The notes below the pieces were generated by a model. It was not told where the DNA came from. It saw only the letters and a program-made list of their open reading frames with translations, and did no database searches. Source: Parietaria judaica (lineage: Eukaryota; Streptophyta; Magnoliopsida; Rosales; Urticaceae). From it: a DNA stretch of 64,000 nt. This document shows positions 27,430-40,731 of the stretch, in pieces. The DNA is taken from positions 26,568,001 to 26,632,000 of the forward strand of contig OX940860.1 in assembly GCA_954871525.1 (NCBI GenBank), written 5' to 3'. The position numbers were made by a program, and so were the translations under genes. The number at the start of each line of letters is the position of its first letter. Within the stretch, counting starts at the first letter, position 1.

Positions 27430-27690
27430 TAGGGGAACATTGTTATTTATCTGTAACTGTAATTCGTATTATTATTATTATTATTATTACTAGGTACTTT
27501 TATATTATCATTGCATTTTCTCAATTTTATCAAATAATGCGCCACGAATTTTGGTAGCATAAACGTAACAGATTTAAGCATTAAAAATTCCAATATAATT
27601 ATATATTAATTAAGCCTTCTTATTATATTTATATATATATATATATATATATGCATATATTTTATTTCCTTTTTAATAAGTAAACGGTTC
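27430..27690. repeat. right array-flanking direct repeat
   Basis: The partner of 3110-3330, in the same orientation, with an expanded (ATT)n tract and an insertion of about 20 bp after it. It lies just outside the inverted fragment. Confidence 0.75.
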
Positions 27691-28795
27691 TGCGCATTAC
27701 ATAAATTATGGTATAGTAAAAAGCCATGAATAATATTTTATGGTTTAATTTCAACCATTACGCAATATTTACTTTATCTGCTCTATTCGATCACCTTTTG
27801 ATCCTTTGATCAAATCCATAGTTTTGGTCGATTGAGTTCGTATGAATATGAAGCTGATCAAAAGATTTAAAAGTCAACGACCCAGAGCCGGCAAGAGTCC
27901 AAAATGGAACACCGAACGGCAAGGTACATCGAGTTGTGGTGGCAGGGGGATTTTGGAAGGAAAAAGACGAGCATATGCTAAAGGAAACAAATTAGGGTTT
28001 AGCCATTGGTGAGGTGAATCTCTTAAAAGAAATACGGTGCTTTCATTACAATATTAATAAGAAAAAAATCCATTAAGTAGAGCTTATAGCCAATTATCCA
28101 ATTCACATATCTAATAGGTTGCATCAGTCCAATTTATTAAAATAATATATTCATAAAGAGCAAGTTTTCGATATATATATATTTTTTTATCTTTTATACG
28201 ACTACTACACTTTAATATAATATATTTGTTCATATATAACCCTTCCACCAAAACAAGATACTGTTTTTAGAAATTGAAATGGAAAGCTGCATATGAATAA
28301 AAATACAAAATCAAATATTAATATTAATAATTTCTTTCCTAAAACTTTAAAATAAACACAGATGGCCTACTATTATTGTCAAGCCAAAAAAAAAAAAAAA
28401 TCACCCGATAGGCCACATAAGGACAAATTTGCAAAAGTGATCGTCATTTTACAAAACTACTAAAATTAATGGGTTTTAGAAATAATTGTCCTAAAATAAA
28501 GCAAGAGTTAAGGATCAAAATTGCTATATGTGAAAAAATGATCGAAACAAATCTAATGTCACCTCTACTATGAATTTCCAATAAAGTTAACGACATGTAC
28601 AATATCTAACTACAACAATACAATAGGTCAAGTCAAAGCCTCTCAATATTTTAACCTAAATCAAGCTGCTAGTTTCAGTTGGCTAAATGAAACAATCTAT
28701 TGTCAAATCTTTGTTAATCCAATTAATCTATAATTTCTATACTCTCATCTCATTTTCAGTTTCTTTAAGAAAATGTTTTAGAATTAATTTCAACA
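27691..28795. other. intergenic, nothing recognised
   Basis: AT-rich with poly-A runs. A less AT-rich stretch at about 27880-28010 has no sustained ORF. No promoter, RNA gene or element ends were recognised. Confidence 0.6.
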
Positions 28796-29450
28796 CTAAC
28801 AATTGACACCAACACCGTCCGACAGACGTGACGAACAGTAGAGAGGACTGAACCAAAGACCATCTCTTACTCGGATAAATTGAGAATCCAAACGGAAGAG
28901 CCGCTCAAGGGTCTGAGAATAATGCAAAGAACACTTTACCGCTGCAAAAACGAAAAGGCGGTGGTTGATGAGACTACGACTGGAAGAAAAATGGCAATCT
29001 ATGTTCATAATATTACTCGTAATGTTTTTTTGGGGAAAAGTGCACCAATGAGCAAAGTTGAAAGGAGTATTATCATCAATGACACCATAAATAGTATTAT
29101 TGCTTCCCGGCACAGAGCTACGCACAAAATCGATGTGTTCGATATTGGTGTGAATTCAGAGCATATCGGTATTTAACGAACAAAAAGTAAAAACGCAAAG
29201 ACTAGTACTCGAGCTTACCTCACTGGCCTTTTTGGGAGCTTCATTTGTTCTTAGTGATCCTCCATTTGTTGCTTCTCCGGCAGCAACAGTTGGCTCCCTT
29301 TTGCGCGAAGTAATGCGATTTTGTTCTCCGAAGTCAAAGGTTCTTTCCTTGCATCTACTGTTCCGAAACCCTAATCTCTTTGACGTTCCAATTACACAAA
29401 TGAACCTCCTAATCCTAAGAAACTTTAATTGCAAGCAACCTGCAACTGTC
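28796..29450 (-). other. unrecognised exon-like sequence
   Basis: A minus-strand open frame at 29434-29219 reads through a basic stretch (TSRKREPTVAA) and ends at AG|GTAAGC, a good splice donor (GTAAGC at 29213-29218). Further down is a possible acceptor (TTTTTGCAG near 28942) and then LHYSQTLERLFRLDSQF before another possible donor, GTAAGA. No family was recognised. There is no clear in-frame ATG with a Kozak-like context. A TTAGGGTTT box near 29370 is of a kind common in plant 5' leaders. It could be the start of a gene transcribed away from the DDT/PHD gene, or a truncated duplicate. Confidence 0.3.
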
Positions 29451-29833
29451 AGTGTAAGGAAATATTATAATAGACTTAAAAAATAAAATGAGAGGAAAAA
29501 TATTGAGAGCTCATTATTAAAATTTAAAATAGACTAATTAAGTCACCATAGGATGTCATTTTTTCAGTTCCGGGTCCCAAAGTCCAAATACAATAATCAG
29601 ATGCCCAAATTTTTTGGCTTGAGCATTGAACACAAAATCAATGTTACGTTGAGTGTGGCACAGACGGAGAGAATGCGACATCATTAAAAACTGTTTCCTT
29701 TACATATTATTATTATTTTCTTCACATATGATATTATAAATTATCATCAATCGGAAAATATTTATTTCTAAATTTTATTAGAAGAATAGAATCTTGATTT
29801 TCTTTTACGAATTTTCCTTCAAATATTGACAGA

Positions 29834-32800
29834 TCAATGTAATTGAAGTACCTCACACAGAGGTGTAACTGCATTAGATAGTTCCTCAATACATTCCTCA
29901 GCAGCGTCATTTTGCACTTCAATTTTTTGGGTTACATCTGACTTGTATTTCACGATCATCGAGTGGGGACAGATCGGTGGGTCCCGTTCACAGCAATTGT
30001 GGCACCTAAATCCTATAATGTTGCAAACGTTGTCTGAGTTAACACCGATCGCGTCTGCATGAAACCACTCTGTATGGCAGCGAGAAAGGAAATTAAATAT
30101 TAATCACACGGGAGAAAAGAGAAAAAGAAAGCAAGAGATGAAAGCCATTAAAAGAGTGAAGAAATTTAAGAAATCGTGAATATTATATTTGCATGCATTT
30201 ATTGTGGAATAGTTAGGTCAGTTATTACAATTTGTTTTTTTTTAAGAGAGAAAACTTTATTGATAGAAAAAGGTTGCATTGTAAAGAGAGTATAGTTTAA
30301 GATCAGCCGGCCCACAAAACGGTCTGGCCGCCTAAACAAAAACTGACCAAAAGGAAAACAAGAAAATGCTCCTTAAACAAAACCAGCCAAATCTCTCGAA
30401 AGATGCTGACCAAAAGGAAAACAAACAGGAAAATGCTCGTTAAACAGATACAGCCCCAATCTCTCGAAAGATCCACAAGAGAATACATTGAAAACTTGTT
30501 ACTCCTAAATCCTTAACAATTTGTATTTTAGGAAATACCTTTAGTGCTGCTGATTATATTCGAAACATCCAATTTGATCGATAATAGAAGAAGATCTACA
30601 AAAGCTACTCTAAATTATGGTACAAAAACAACATAAAGGAAAAGTGACATGAATTTAACATACCTTTACAGATCTCACAGGCAACGTAATCTAAAGTATT
30701 TGCATGCTCCGCTTCATCGCAAAGCTGGCATTTTGATTGGTTGACAGTGATTGAGGATTCTGCTGAAGATAGGCAGCTTTTACTCCTGAAAAGTTGAACT
30801 CGTTCATCGTTCGGCTTTCTAGAGAAACGCAGACCTTTGAGCCAATAGCTGTGAAATACTTTGGTTCTCTTGCCCTTGCAAGAAGGAATCTTTTTAATTT
30901 TTTCTTTAACTTCCTTTTTTGATTTGACCGGCTTCCCTTTCTTTCGTCCACGTTGCTTTTTCTTTAGAATCACCAAACACTTAGCTTTCCGAGTTGACCG
31001 ACGTAGAGGCACAACAGGTAAAGCTTTCTTGTTGTTCTTCAGTGTCGCTTTCCGTCCACGAGTTAACACATTTTTGCTGCTTTTCAAGCGAGTTGAACGT
31101 AGGTCCATCTGAACGTTTTTGGAATTTTGTGGTTTCAGTTTTCCCCCTCCTTTCTCATTTTTACCCTTTTTTGTGTGGATCCCTACACGTGTCCCGCTAT
31201 GGCAGGAGTAGCATGTGTACGTGCATTTGGTAGGGACGGCCCCACCTGACTTTCTGACATGCCGTTTATGAAAGAACCCTGGAAAATAAAATTCACTAAA
31301 TAATAGAAGAACTTGTATATTACTCACGACAACAATGAAAAATAAAATCTAATCATTTGAATAGCATCGAAAAGAAATAAAGTTGTTTTGCTAATCAAAA
31401 GTAAAAAACTAACACCAACTAGGATATGTTTCATAAAGACACTTACATACATGAAAGAAAAATGTGCTTATATATAGTTTCATTTTTAGCTGAAATGTAC
31501 ACTCTACTTTGCAGAACAGCTAGCGTATACCTTCAGTGTATAATTTCATTTTCACCTTTTTCTCAATAAAGAAAAAATGACCCCCCTTTTAGTACGTTCT
31601 TTGTGAGTCTTTGTTTCTTGATGTTTTTTTGAATATTTCTATGGCTTAAAGTTTTTAGCTAATATAATTTTTTTGATACACTTTATGTTGTCAAAAAAAC
31701 ATTGACAATTATTATTTGTTTAACCTCTTCCATTGTTACACTTACATCATTTTATTACCCTCTTCTCAAAAACTAGAAATATATGACTAAAATTTTACAA
31801 TTAGAAGGGATATTTATGCAAAAATAAATAAATCTAGAGGGTATTAAAGAAAATTAAAATAGAGAGTGGAGGTATATTTTAGTTATTTTAGAACTAGATG
31901 GTATATTTAAACCAAATTTGAAACTAGAAGGTATAAAAAAGCAAAAAAAAAGAAAAGAATCTAGAAGATACATAAGGCAAAAATAAAAAAAATGAGCATA
32001 CGGATAATTTTCATATTTTGAAAATAAAAAATAACTGCAGGGTGTAAAATCCTAGTAGCCATTGAGAACATACTTTGGCGGATTTAAAACTATAAGGTAC
32101 ATTTTGGCTAAAAGTGAAACTGGAGCGTATCGAGAAGAAAAAAAAAGCAAAATTTCCATGAAAGGAAGTGAGTACAGACGGGAAAAATAAAATATAGATG
32201 AAAAAAGAAGGAACTCACCTTTGCAATGCTGGCAGCTCACAGCTTCCCTGTAAATTTTCCAAAATATAAACTGAAATTAATAAAACATCGCACGTAGAGA
32301 CATAAAATCTGCAGGCAGATTGTAGTGAAGAAGAAAAAATGACGGAAATTACTTAAAATTTCTCAAACATTTAAATTAAATTTACAAAAATAAATCATAA
32401 TGGCAGTTGAAAAGAGATTGCTACCTGATTAGGACATCTTTGCTGCAGTGGCCACACAGGTAATTCACCGATCGTTCAGCTCTCGAAAATAAGTAATCAA
32501 ATCCTTTTTTGTGGTAATTCCTCCTCTTCCTGACTAGACCTTGCTCAACAAGTTTGTCGGATTTCGCATCACTACACTTCCGAGCAATTCTTTTCTCTTC
32601 GAAATTTTTCAGCAGATGCAACGGAACAAAAGATTCTTCCAGCCAGTATTTCTTCTTGTCGTTGGAAGATTCTTCAATCACAGAACCATTTTTTCGGACA
32701 ACATCAGGGATAGCTCTTCTCTTTCCACCAAAATCAAGAAGATACTTGGTAAGTCCACCCTGCATTGACTTCCGACGGACGATGACTTTCTTGAACAGCC

Positions 32801-35800
32801 GGGTCGACTTTTTAGCTTCCTTATCCAATAAGGGAAGAGGGTGTGTGTTCTCAATGTCATCCCACTTGATGTTTGAATCAAGCTCTCTAAGCTGAAAATA
32901 AGAGAAATTCATGTTCAAATTCCATGGTGTGAAGAAATTCTTGATGGTGCATAATTATGTCTTCTATGTTAGATTCATAAGGTATTTGTGGTATTTTTAC
33001 TTCTAACTGCTGATTACGGGTTTCTATTTATAACTAGGCCCCACTTTTGGAAGGGTGTGTTGATTATTCGAGCTTTTTCCAATAGAACATCTTTGGAGAG
33101 TTTTTAGTCTAGCTCTCGAATTATAGACCGGGTTTTATTGTAATTTATTGTTCGTAGCAATAAAATTCCCAAAGTTCATTTAAGTTTGTCCAAACATCAG
33201 CAATATGAAAAGAGAAAAATAATAGAGTATAATAAGACTCAAACTAGTAATCTGGTGAATTGTTGAGTTTGATAAATCATAGAAGAGACAAATTACTCAC
33301 TAAGAGAGACAACAGTTTGAACATAAGATTAACCTCTAGCTTAGATGAACTTCGCATTACCAGAGACTTAACCGCCCTTACTAAACCTAAACTAAGATTC
33401 AAGCCCAACTTTTGACATTTTTCTTGCAATATACTTTAAAGGGTCTAACAGAGTAGAGCTAGGAAACCTGCAAAGCCAGCTGCTCGGAACTAGTTGATGT
33501 CTCGACTGCTGCTTTCCATGCCACATTTTTGCTTCTTTTTGAATACTCTGAATTCTCAGGGTATAATATACCCGGAATCTTTGTACATCCAGCTACAGAG
33601 TATAACAGAGTAAAAATCAGTAATTCATGTTTGCCCCTTTGTTAACGTTCCCAATCGATATTAGTAATTCATGCGCGTAAAAAATTATATAAAATTATTA
33701 ATGACGATATTGACCTTGTCTAGCGGCCTTCGAGACCAAGGAGTGAGGAAGAACCTTCCAGTTGAAGAGTTTACGAGAAAGCTTTCCACCTCTCCACCAA
33801 AGAATTCCCAAACCACTTGATTTGTTTAAAGTGGGCCCAAGCTCATTCTCCGAACCTTTTGGCCTTCTTCTACCAATCATATTCTTTGCGGATCCACGTG
33901 CAGAGCTAGTAATAATGTGCGAAGCCGAACCCACAGATACATCAGCATCCACATGTTTTGACCACTCTGCTGAGAGTGCAAGCGGACAGATATTCGACTC
34001 TAGCTGCAAAAGACCGACAACAAATAAGTACGGGGAAAATGGGAACAAATATTATTAAAAACGGAAAATATTTTGTTCAGTAAAGGAATAAGCTCAGGTT
34101 GCCACTTGAAAGCACAACTGAGAGGCCTGAATAAATATGGCTGTTTAAAATCCGAAAAGATTACTGTATCTTGATTATAGATTATCAATGATAAGAAAAG
34201 AATATAACAAAAATTACAAACGGAGAAAATAAATAATACTTACTGTGAGCAACAGGAGTTTAACAGATGCCATGTCTACGGCCTTGAGAGCATTTTTACA
34301 CCAGAGCTTGGAGTAATTTGGACTCAACCAAGGACCACCAAGAAGTCCTCGCAAACGATGTTCGATGGATATAATCTGACACAATATATCTGTAAGATGA
34401 CTTTTCTTTTCTTTTGTTTGAAGGCTAAACACATCACTCTGAGAAAATTCCTTCACGTTCATGAAAAATAAGCACACAAGGTCATCAATGGAAGATCTGC
34501 ATGAAAAGCACCAACCGCATTTCTCTTTTTGAACATTTAAGTCAACATTTTGAATATTCGACCAGCAAAATTTAGGGCACTTTTTCAAGATGATCTTCAT
34601 CTGCCGTGACGTTATTTCCTCTTCTGTTACCACTGTAACTTCCTTGATTTTTTCCAATGGTTTAGCCAACAAATCCTCAGCGATTGATGAAGCGATTCGA
34701 CCAAAACTGTAATAATTCACATAGCCATTCCCACCTTGCTCCTGTAAAGAAGTAACCTTTTCAGTGGTTAAAGAACTCTGTCGATCTTGTGAATTTCCAG
34801 AAATTCTTGTATCGCAGTGAATGCCTGAGAAAGTCTGTGTTTGTGGGGTTACAGCAGATTCTTCAGAGGTTACAAGTGAATTTCCCGTTGTACCCATTGT
34901 GTCTGGCAGATTAAAAGATTTAGTAGCATCAGAGCCAAGGGAAAATTCGCCATCTATTATCTCTGCTGAGATCAGAGGGTTTGAACCAACACGATTTCCT
35001 TTAAGAATCGTGTTAGAGGACAGTGGATCACTTAAGCTTATACTACCCCAGTGCTTGCAGATGGCCATTAATATGTCGCCATAGAAGAAATCCGACGACT
35101 TCAGCACCGCGACAACCATATTCAGGTCATCTTTATGGTAGTAACTGAATGAGGATTCAGTTTCATACGAATCTGACCTGCAAGTTAGCCGTGATTTAGG
35201 ACTAATGCAAAACATATCTTCAAAAACACCAGAAAGAACAAAAGAGAAAGAAAGGTAATTCTTCACAGTAAAAGAAACGCACACCTAAGTCAAGAATAAG
35301 ATGAGAAATGTTGAAGGAACATCAACATTATAGCATCATCCGAATTAGATAGTGCTATTAAAACTGGGGCCCACCTGATTATTCTAAGCATATGCTAATT
35401 TAACACAACCTGATACAAGCTAAACGTTAAACCTGACATGGAAGTCAAGGATGTTAGGAGGTATTTTGAAAATAGCAATTATATGTAATTAGTCATTGTA
35501 ATTATCAGTAATTGGATAGATTCATCTTGTATAAGAATAGGACCCTCAGTGTTTTTTATTTTATGATTGTCTTAATAGCTGCCAATAGTTTATAATATGT
35601 ACAATTATTAATTATAATATTCTGAAAATTCCAAGCAAAAAAAAAAACACTGATATCATATTATAAATTGGATTTGGAATGCCTACAAAAATCGAAGACT
35701 TACACCAAAAGGTAGCCGGAGCTATGGAAGTATAGCCGACCATGAGGATCAGTTCCCAAAAGTTCTGCCCCTCGAAGCGATGACTTCTTCGGCTTCATCC

Positions 35801-37846
35801 AAGTGTTATTTCGGTAAATAGCACATTCTGGGCAAAACCAATCACCATCCGGCAAATGATCACTAGCAATTCCTACGCATTTTGAATGATATGCAGCAGG
35901 GCATCCATCGCAGCATATCAAGCTCCCATCCATCTTGCAAAGGCAGCACTCATCGAAATTTCGGTCAGCAGAGTCAACAGCAACATCATCTTCCAAACGG
36001 GACCCACCTGAAATGCCAACTGAAGTCCTCCTTTTCTTGTTCCCATGGTGTTTTAAACTTCTTCTTTCAAATACCACGTCTGACTCGGCTGCCAATGATC
36101 TTCGATTCATCTCTGATCTTACGGCCTCCACTTCAATCAAATCATCGCATAAGCATCGAAGAATCTCAATCTTTACCGAGGGAGGTTGTTGGCAATAGTC
36201 AGAATTAAATAACTTCAAGCTAGAGAGATCAAATCTGGGTTTCAGCTCTGAGTCAAAAATTAGATAGTACTCAACCATAAAAAGTGGCCAAGTAATTGCA
36301 TCCAAAAAGCCCCAATTAAGACACCTACACAAAATTTAAGAAAAACAGTGTTCATAAAGACTTGAGAAAATAGAAAAACAAATTGCTTAAACCCGGGTTT
36401 AAACTTTAAGGAGTACCTCAAGCAGTCAGATGCAGCTTCAGAACCTTCTTTTGAAAGAAACTCTAAATGTTTTCTAAGAGTTTGCAATATAGATACATGG
36501 ACACTATCGATCAATGAACTAGGTGACCTGGACTTGAGCGCGGCAACGAAATCCTCAAACTCAAAGGGACTTAGAAACAACAAAGTACTAAATGTTTGAA
36601 GACAGGCGTAAACAGAAAAGAGGTCAAGTATGGGAATACCATTTATGTCTACATTTTGTGAAGAAGGGGGTAACTCAAGCTTTGGAGGAAGAATAAAAAC
36701 TGGCTTCTCAGATTCTCTTGAAGCTGATGCCATCGGCTTTTCCTCTGTTATTGCGCTAACCGCAGGAGAAGAAAGTGTATCGTTGACTTTACACAAATCC
36801 TCTGAAAGGCAATTCTGAGGAGCCCCTCTACGAGCACTTCTCCTTAGAACAGCACGTGGCGGGGTTTCCTCGATATCCAATACTTTCTTTCTCTTCCTAC
36901 GGCTACTTCTTGGACCACAAGGACTCCCTAAATTATCTCGCTCGCCATCCTTCGCTGGAACTTCTGCCAAATCGCCATCCAGAAAAGATGTGGTACCCAA
37001 TACCACAACAGAAGCACAGGGCTTCACGTCCTCGCTAGAAACGCTGCACCCGTTTTTAGGTTGCTCGACAGAGCCCTTGTAAATCAGCTCGACACTCTTC
37101 AAAGTTCCATTCGAATGTAAATCTTCCACAACCTCATCCTTCTCACCGTCTTCGACACAGTTAACAACCTTCAATTCTTCGTCTTTACGACCGTCCAAAT
37201 CCTCCCTAAAGTCGTCAACAACCTCCAAGTTCAAATCGAACTTCCACACCCTCGTCCTAACCTCCACGGGAGAGTTCAGAACATCGTCCAAATCACCATT
37301 TGCATCCAAATTCAGATCAATATGGCCGCGCTTCCTCAAACCCGCTTCCTCGGAATCCAAATCCGAATTCTCATTCAGGTTCAAATTGAACCCAGCGTTC
37401 AAATCAATTCCACCTCTCGAATCCCCAACCCCACTGCCCTCCCTGTCCATTTCTAGGGTTTCGCCATCCCCAATTTTCAAATCCCCATTCCCTCTAATTT
37501 CCAAATTCCCCCCGTTCCCCTCATTCAAACCACCATTTCCAACAACCTCGTCCAAAACCACGCAATCGACAGGGAAATTCAGAGCAACATTACCATTACC
37601 TGGCTCCCCGAGCAGACGCCGCTTCTTCGGCTTCCGACCGAGCTCCGACCCGCGGGCTCCCCCTCCTCCTCCGCCGTCTCCGGCGCCGGCGGAGACCTCG
37701 GACAAATCGAGCTCCTCGGAATCGCCGCCGTCGAAGACGACAACAAAGAGCCCGGAGGAGGCATCGTACGATCTGACCGTCCCCGAGCAAACCGCGCCGC
37801 CGAGGGCTCGCCGGACCACGGTCACGGCCCTCCCGACGAACTCCAT
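29834..37846 (-). CDS. DDT-domain, multi-PHD-finger nuclear protein (PTM-like)
   Basis: Nine exons join in frame through GT..AG introns: 37846-36417, 36324-35704, 35177-34244, 34003-33715, 33592-33468, 32891-32425, 32247-32219, 31278-30664 and 30069-29834, giving 1581 residues. The N-terminus (MEFVGRAV, then SGLFVVVFDGGDSEELDLSEV) is the Agenet/Tudor-like start of this plant family. An acidic, Asn/Leu-repetitive stretch follows. The DDT domain begins about residue 405 (ILDLFSVYACL) and runs into exon 2. The first PHD finger spans about 602-645 (CLC, CCDGC, YHSKC, WFCPEC). Two further Cys/His fingers follow: one spans exons 6-8 (CGHC, CQHC, HKRH, CYSC), and one ends the protein (CQLC, CEIC, EWFHAD, FRCHNC). 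A Lys/Arg-rich nuclear-localisation-like region and the WLKGLRFSRKPNDERV box lie in exon 8. Proteins of this type bind chromatin marks and support remodelling or transcription. I saw no membrane segments at the C-terminus, so it may be the nuclear paralogue and not the chloroplast-tethered PTM itself. Confidence 0.92.
30236..30515 (-). mobile_element. truncated LINE-type retroposon tail in intron 8
   Basis: Read on the minus strand, the insert ends in ATCAATAAAGTTTTCTCTC followed by poly-A, the usual look of a plant LINE 3' end. A 9-bp duplication, ACAATTTGT, flanks it at 30227-30235 and 30516-30524. A block of about 60 bp (GACCAAAAGGAAAAC boxes) is repeated twice inside. It sits in the last intron of the DDT/PHD gene, in the same orientation as the gene. 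Confidence 0.65.
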
Positions 37847-38070
37847 GATCGGAGAGAGCTCCAAACCGAGAGGAGAGAGAGAGAGAGGATCTCGTGCGAC
37901 TTTCTCTCTCTAGAAAGTATTGAAAACGTGCAGAGAGAGAGAGAGAAATGGTTTGTGTGTGTTTCTTTCTTCTTCTTTGTTTTCTCTCTCTCCCTGAGAA
38001 GTGGGTCGTGGCTTTGTTCGTTGTCTAAAGTCTAAGCTTCTTCTCATAAAGAGAGAGAGAGAAAATGGGT
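37847..38070 (-). promoter_or_regulatory. 5' leader / promoter-proximal GA-CT tracts of the DDT/PHD gene
   Basis: Runs of AGAGAG (GA on plus, CT on minus) lie at 37872-37916, 37931-37949 and 38048-38063, directly upstream of the start codon at 37846. Such CT-rich tracts are common in plant core promoters and 5' leaders. No TATA box could be assigned with confidence. Confidence 0.45.
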
Positions 38071-40239
38071 TCATAAATAAATAAGTAATTGCAATTTATG
38101 CCCCCAAGCTTTACATGCTCGTCACCCACGCCCATGAGCGTTGATTTTTGGTAGAAATTTCATGTGCTTGACTTACTCGAAGTTATTTTAGCTAATTAAT
38201 TTATTTACGGGATAATTGTATTATATTATGATAATCGTAGTATTATATATCATGGGTTATTTTTAATAGTTGAAAGTTATTAATGCTCATTATTTTTCTT
38301 CTTTTAAAATTGTATTTACTTTTTCAATTGATTTTATTAAAAAAGTTATGTGATAAGCGTTAGACATTTGTCATATTTAAAATAGAGAGAATTTTGTAAT
38401 GACGTATTCAAAATTATGATAATCAATTAAAGAAAAGAAACAAAATATTAGTGAGAAGTAAAATATTCAATATTTGAAACTTTAATCGTTAACAAAAAAA
38501 TACGATCTAATAAGTCATTTGGTGCACATTAGTTTAATCATTAATGTGGGATGATCTGCTGTTTTTTTAAAAGTAAAAGGGGTAGTAATGTCAAAAACTA
38601 AAGTTAAACGAGAAATTTACCAATATGTAAAACTGAAGGACGTTAGCGTCAATTACCCTTAAGTATATATCGGATTGGAAATTGAAATGCAGTGACTTAG
38701 GAAATAGAGATCTGATTGTGTATGGAAATGGAGAAGGGTAGAGAAACTCCACGAAAGAGTCAAAGTCAAATTAAAACAATCCAACAAATTGAGTTATTGA
38801 AGTTCAGCTTTTTATTAGCAATGTTATTGTATTTACTATTGAACTAGCGGACTGCCACCACGCGGAGGCGATCAATTATTCATTATAATATCACTGCGAT
38901 CATGAATTCATTATAAAATATTAAATTGAAAATGCTATATAATTTTTTATTGAGTTGTGATTTGTGTTTTTTTTTATTATATATTTTTACCTTCTTTATT
39001 TTTGCCCTTATCAACTTAATGATTTTTTTTTTCAAATGTACATGTACATGCCAAATGTATATAAGAAAAAAAAAAGAAAAATAGAGAAGGGTGAAAACCC
39101 AAAAAAAAAAAGACTATCATTAATCTATGTAAGCTTATGACGTAAATGACAATGGTTTCCATGTATCTCTAGGAAGAGATACATGGAATCGTTATTGCGG
39201 TAAGAACAATAGAGCCAATATACATTCGAACTTGGATCTTTAGGAAGCTTAAAAAGAAAGGCGATGTCAAGTCTAAATGAAATCAATTCAAGATATAAAA
39301 AATGAAGATAATATAAGATCCAACAAAAATGCTTGGAACCTTTGAGTCGGAGTCGCGTGCGACGCTAAAAGTGAAATTGTAGAACTGCCGACTAAACAAA
39401 TCCAACACAAATTCTATACGAAGATATAAAAAAATATGTCTCCGAACTAAAAAAAACTAACCTCAGATTTTCACCGGAGAAGGTAGGTTTCAATTGGAGA
39501 AGAGAATCGCTCTATACGAAGAACAAATAATATATGTATCTAAACTATATATAAAAAAAAAAAAAAAAAAAGTTGCCGTGGATTATCTCCTGAGAAGAAA
39601 GATTCGGTCGGACCGGAGAATCGCCGACTAAATTAAACAAAATCCAAGACGACTACACGATTACTAACCGGAAAATATCGTGAAAACAAACCTCACTGAA
39701 GACTGAGAGGCCAAGAAGACTCGACGGGTCTTGTCGGACAATGAACGGAGACGCGGTCTGTATGAGAACCGGACAAAATACTATGGGTAAATAAACAAAG
39801 AAACCTGAACAGAAAACTAACATCGATGGCTTTTAATTGAGGCCTAACATTTATATAGGCGTTTAATAGATGCGTTTCTTATTACTTGATAAACTGAGAT
39901 TTGTTTCATAACTTGCTAATCTGAGAAGGACGTCGGATTGACAACGTTTTGGATTCCATTCTCTGATTCTCATAATTGTCTCATAAATATTCTCATTAAA
40001 ATGAAAATGGAGCGTACAAATTATCAAAGAGGAGGAATCCAATTAGAATGCATTTAATATTGTTAAAACAAACCCACTGAGTTTATCTTGTGGCCTGTGG
40101 GGAGAAGTTATATGAAAATTAGTAATGATGGTGAGGCCAAACGATTTATTCAAGCATTACTAAAAACATGCAAATTACAAATCCCATGTTAATGAATATA
40201 AACTCACTTGAATATGTATTTGAGTGTGGAGTATTATTA
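38071..40239. other. intergenic; one short perfect palindrome
   Basis: No gene was found. A 14-bp perfect inverted repeat with a 4-nt loop lies at 39157-39188 (TTCCATGTATCTCT arm). The segment at 39340-39780 is less AT-rich, with repeated CGGAGAA and GAAGA words. It could be part of an old element but has no visible ends. Confidence 0.5.
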
Positions 40240-40247
40240 ATTGATAG

Positions 40248-40731
40248 CAAGGTTCAACTTACCGAACTTGCCGATAAATTGCTTGCCGTTATCGACGAAT
40301 TAATCGATAACTTACCGGATTATCGACGGAAAACTAATAATATTGTAGCTTACCGATTACCGATACTTTTCGATGATTATCGACGGATTATCGACACTTA
40401 TCGAGGATTATCGATGAAAAATCACTAAAATATTTTTAAGAATATATTTACTAAGTTTATAATGTTATAAAACATTAAAAATGCCAAAAATAAAATCATT
40501 TCATACTCAAACATAGGTAAATAAAATATAGTCTCACTCTCACATATGTAAATACTCGAATAAAATCATCGAAAAGTGCAAAATTTCTTGAAAAGTACCA
40601 TATTTTTGTTATTTTTCAAGATGTTTGCCGATTTTCGGCAAAAATCATGGAAAAGTACTGGCATGGCCGTCTTGCCGATAATTACCGGCAAGACGGATAA
40701 TCGAAGATAATCGTGGAAAAGTCGAACCTTG
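40248..40731. mobile_element. hAT-type MITE, 484 bp, with 8-bp target duplication
   Basis: Terminal inverted repeats are CAAGGTTCAACTT and AAGTCGAACCTTG, 13 bp with one mismatch. They are flanked by exact 8-bp duplications, ATTGATAG, at 40240-40247 and 40732-40739. An 8-bp duplication is the hAT hallmark. The interior is packed with short TTATCGA / ATTATCGACGG words near both ends, like the subterminal transposase-binding repeats of hAT elements. There is no transposase ORF, so it is non-autonomous. Confidence 0.88.

Noticed and set aside
29219..29450. Extra exon of the DDT/PHD gene
   Set aside because: The gene already ends with an in-frame stop at 29834 after a complete last zinc finger, and no splice donor leads from the last exon into this segment.
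37386..37913. Long plus-strand ORF opposite exon 1 of the DDT/PHD gene
   Set aside because: Pro/Ser-rich shadow of a GC-rich coding exon on the other strand.
39157..39188. 14-bp perfect palindrome as a terminator or regulatory stem
   Set aside because: It is a single short inverted repeat in AT-rich intergenic DNA without a neighbouring transcript; recorded but given no function.
40168..40428. 86-codon plus-strand ORF
   Set aside because: It overlaps the left half of the hAT MITE and its short repeated words (TTATCGAC), so it is a by-product of repeats.
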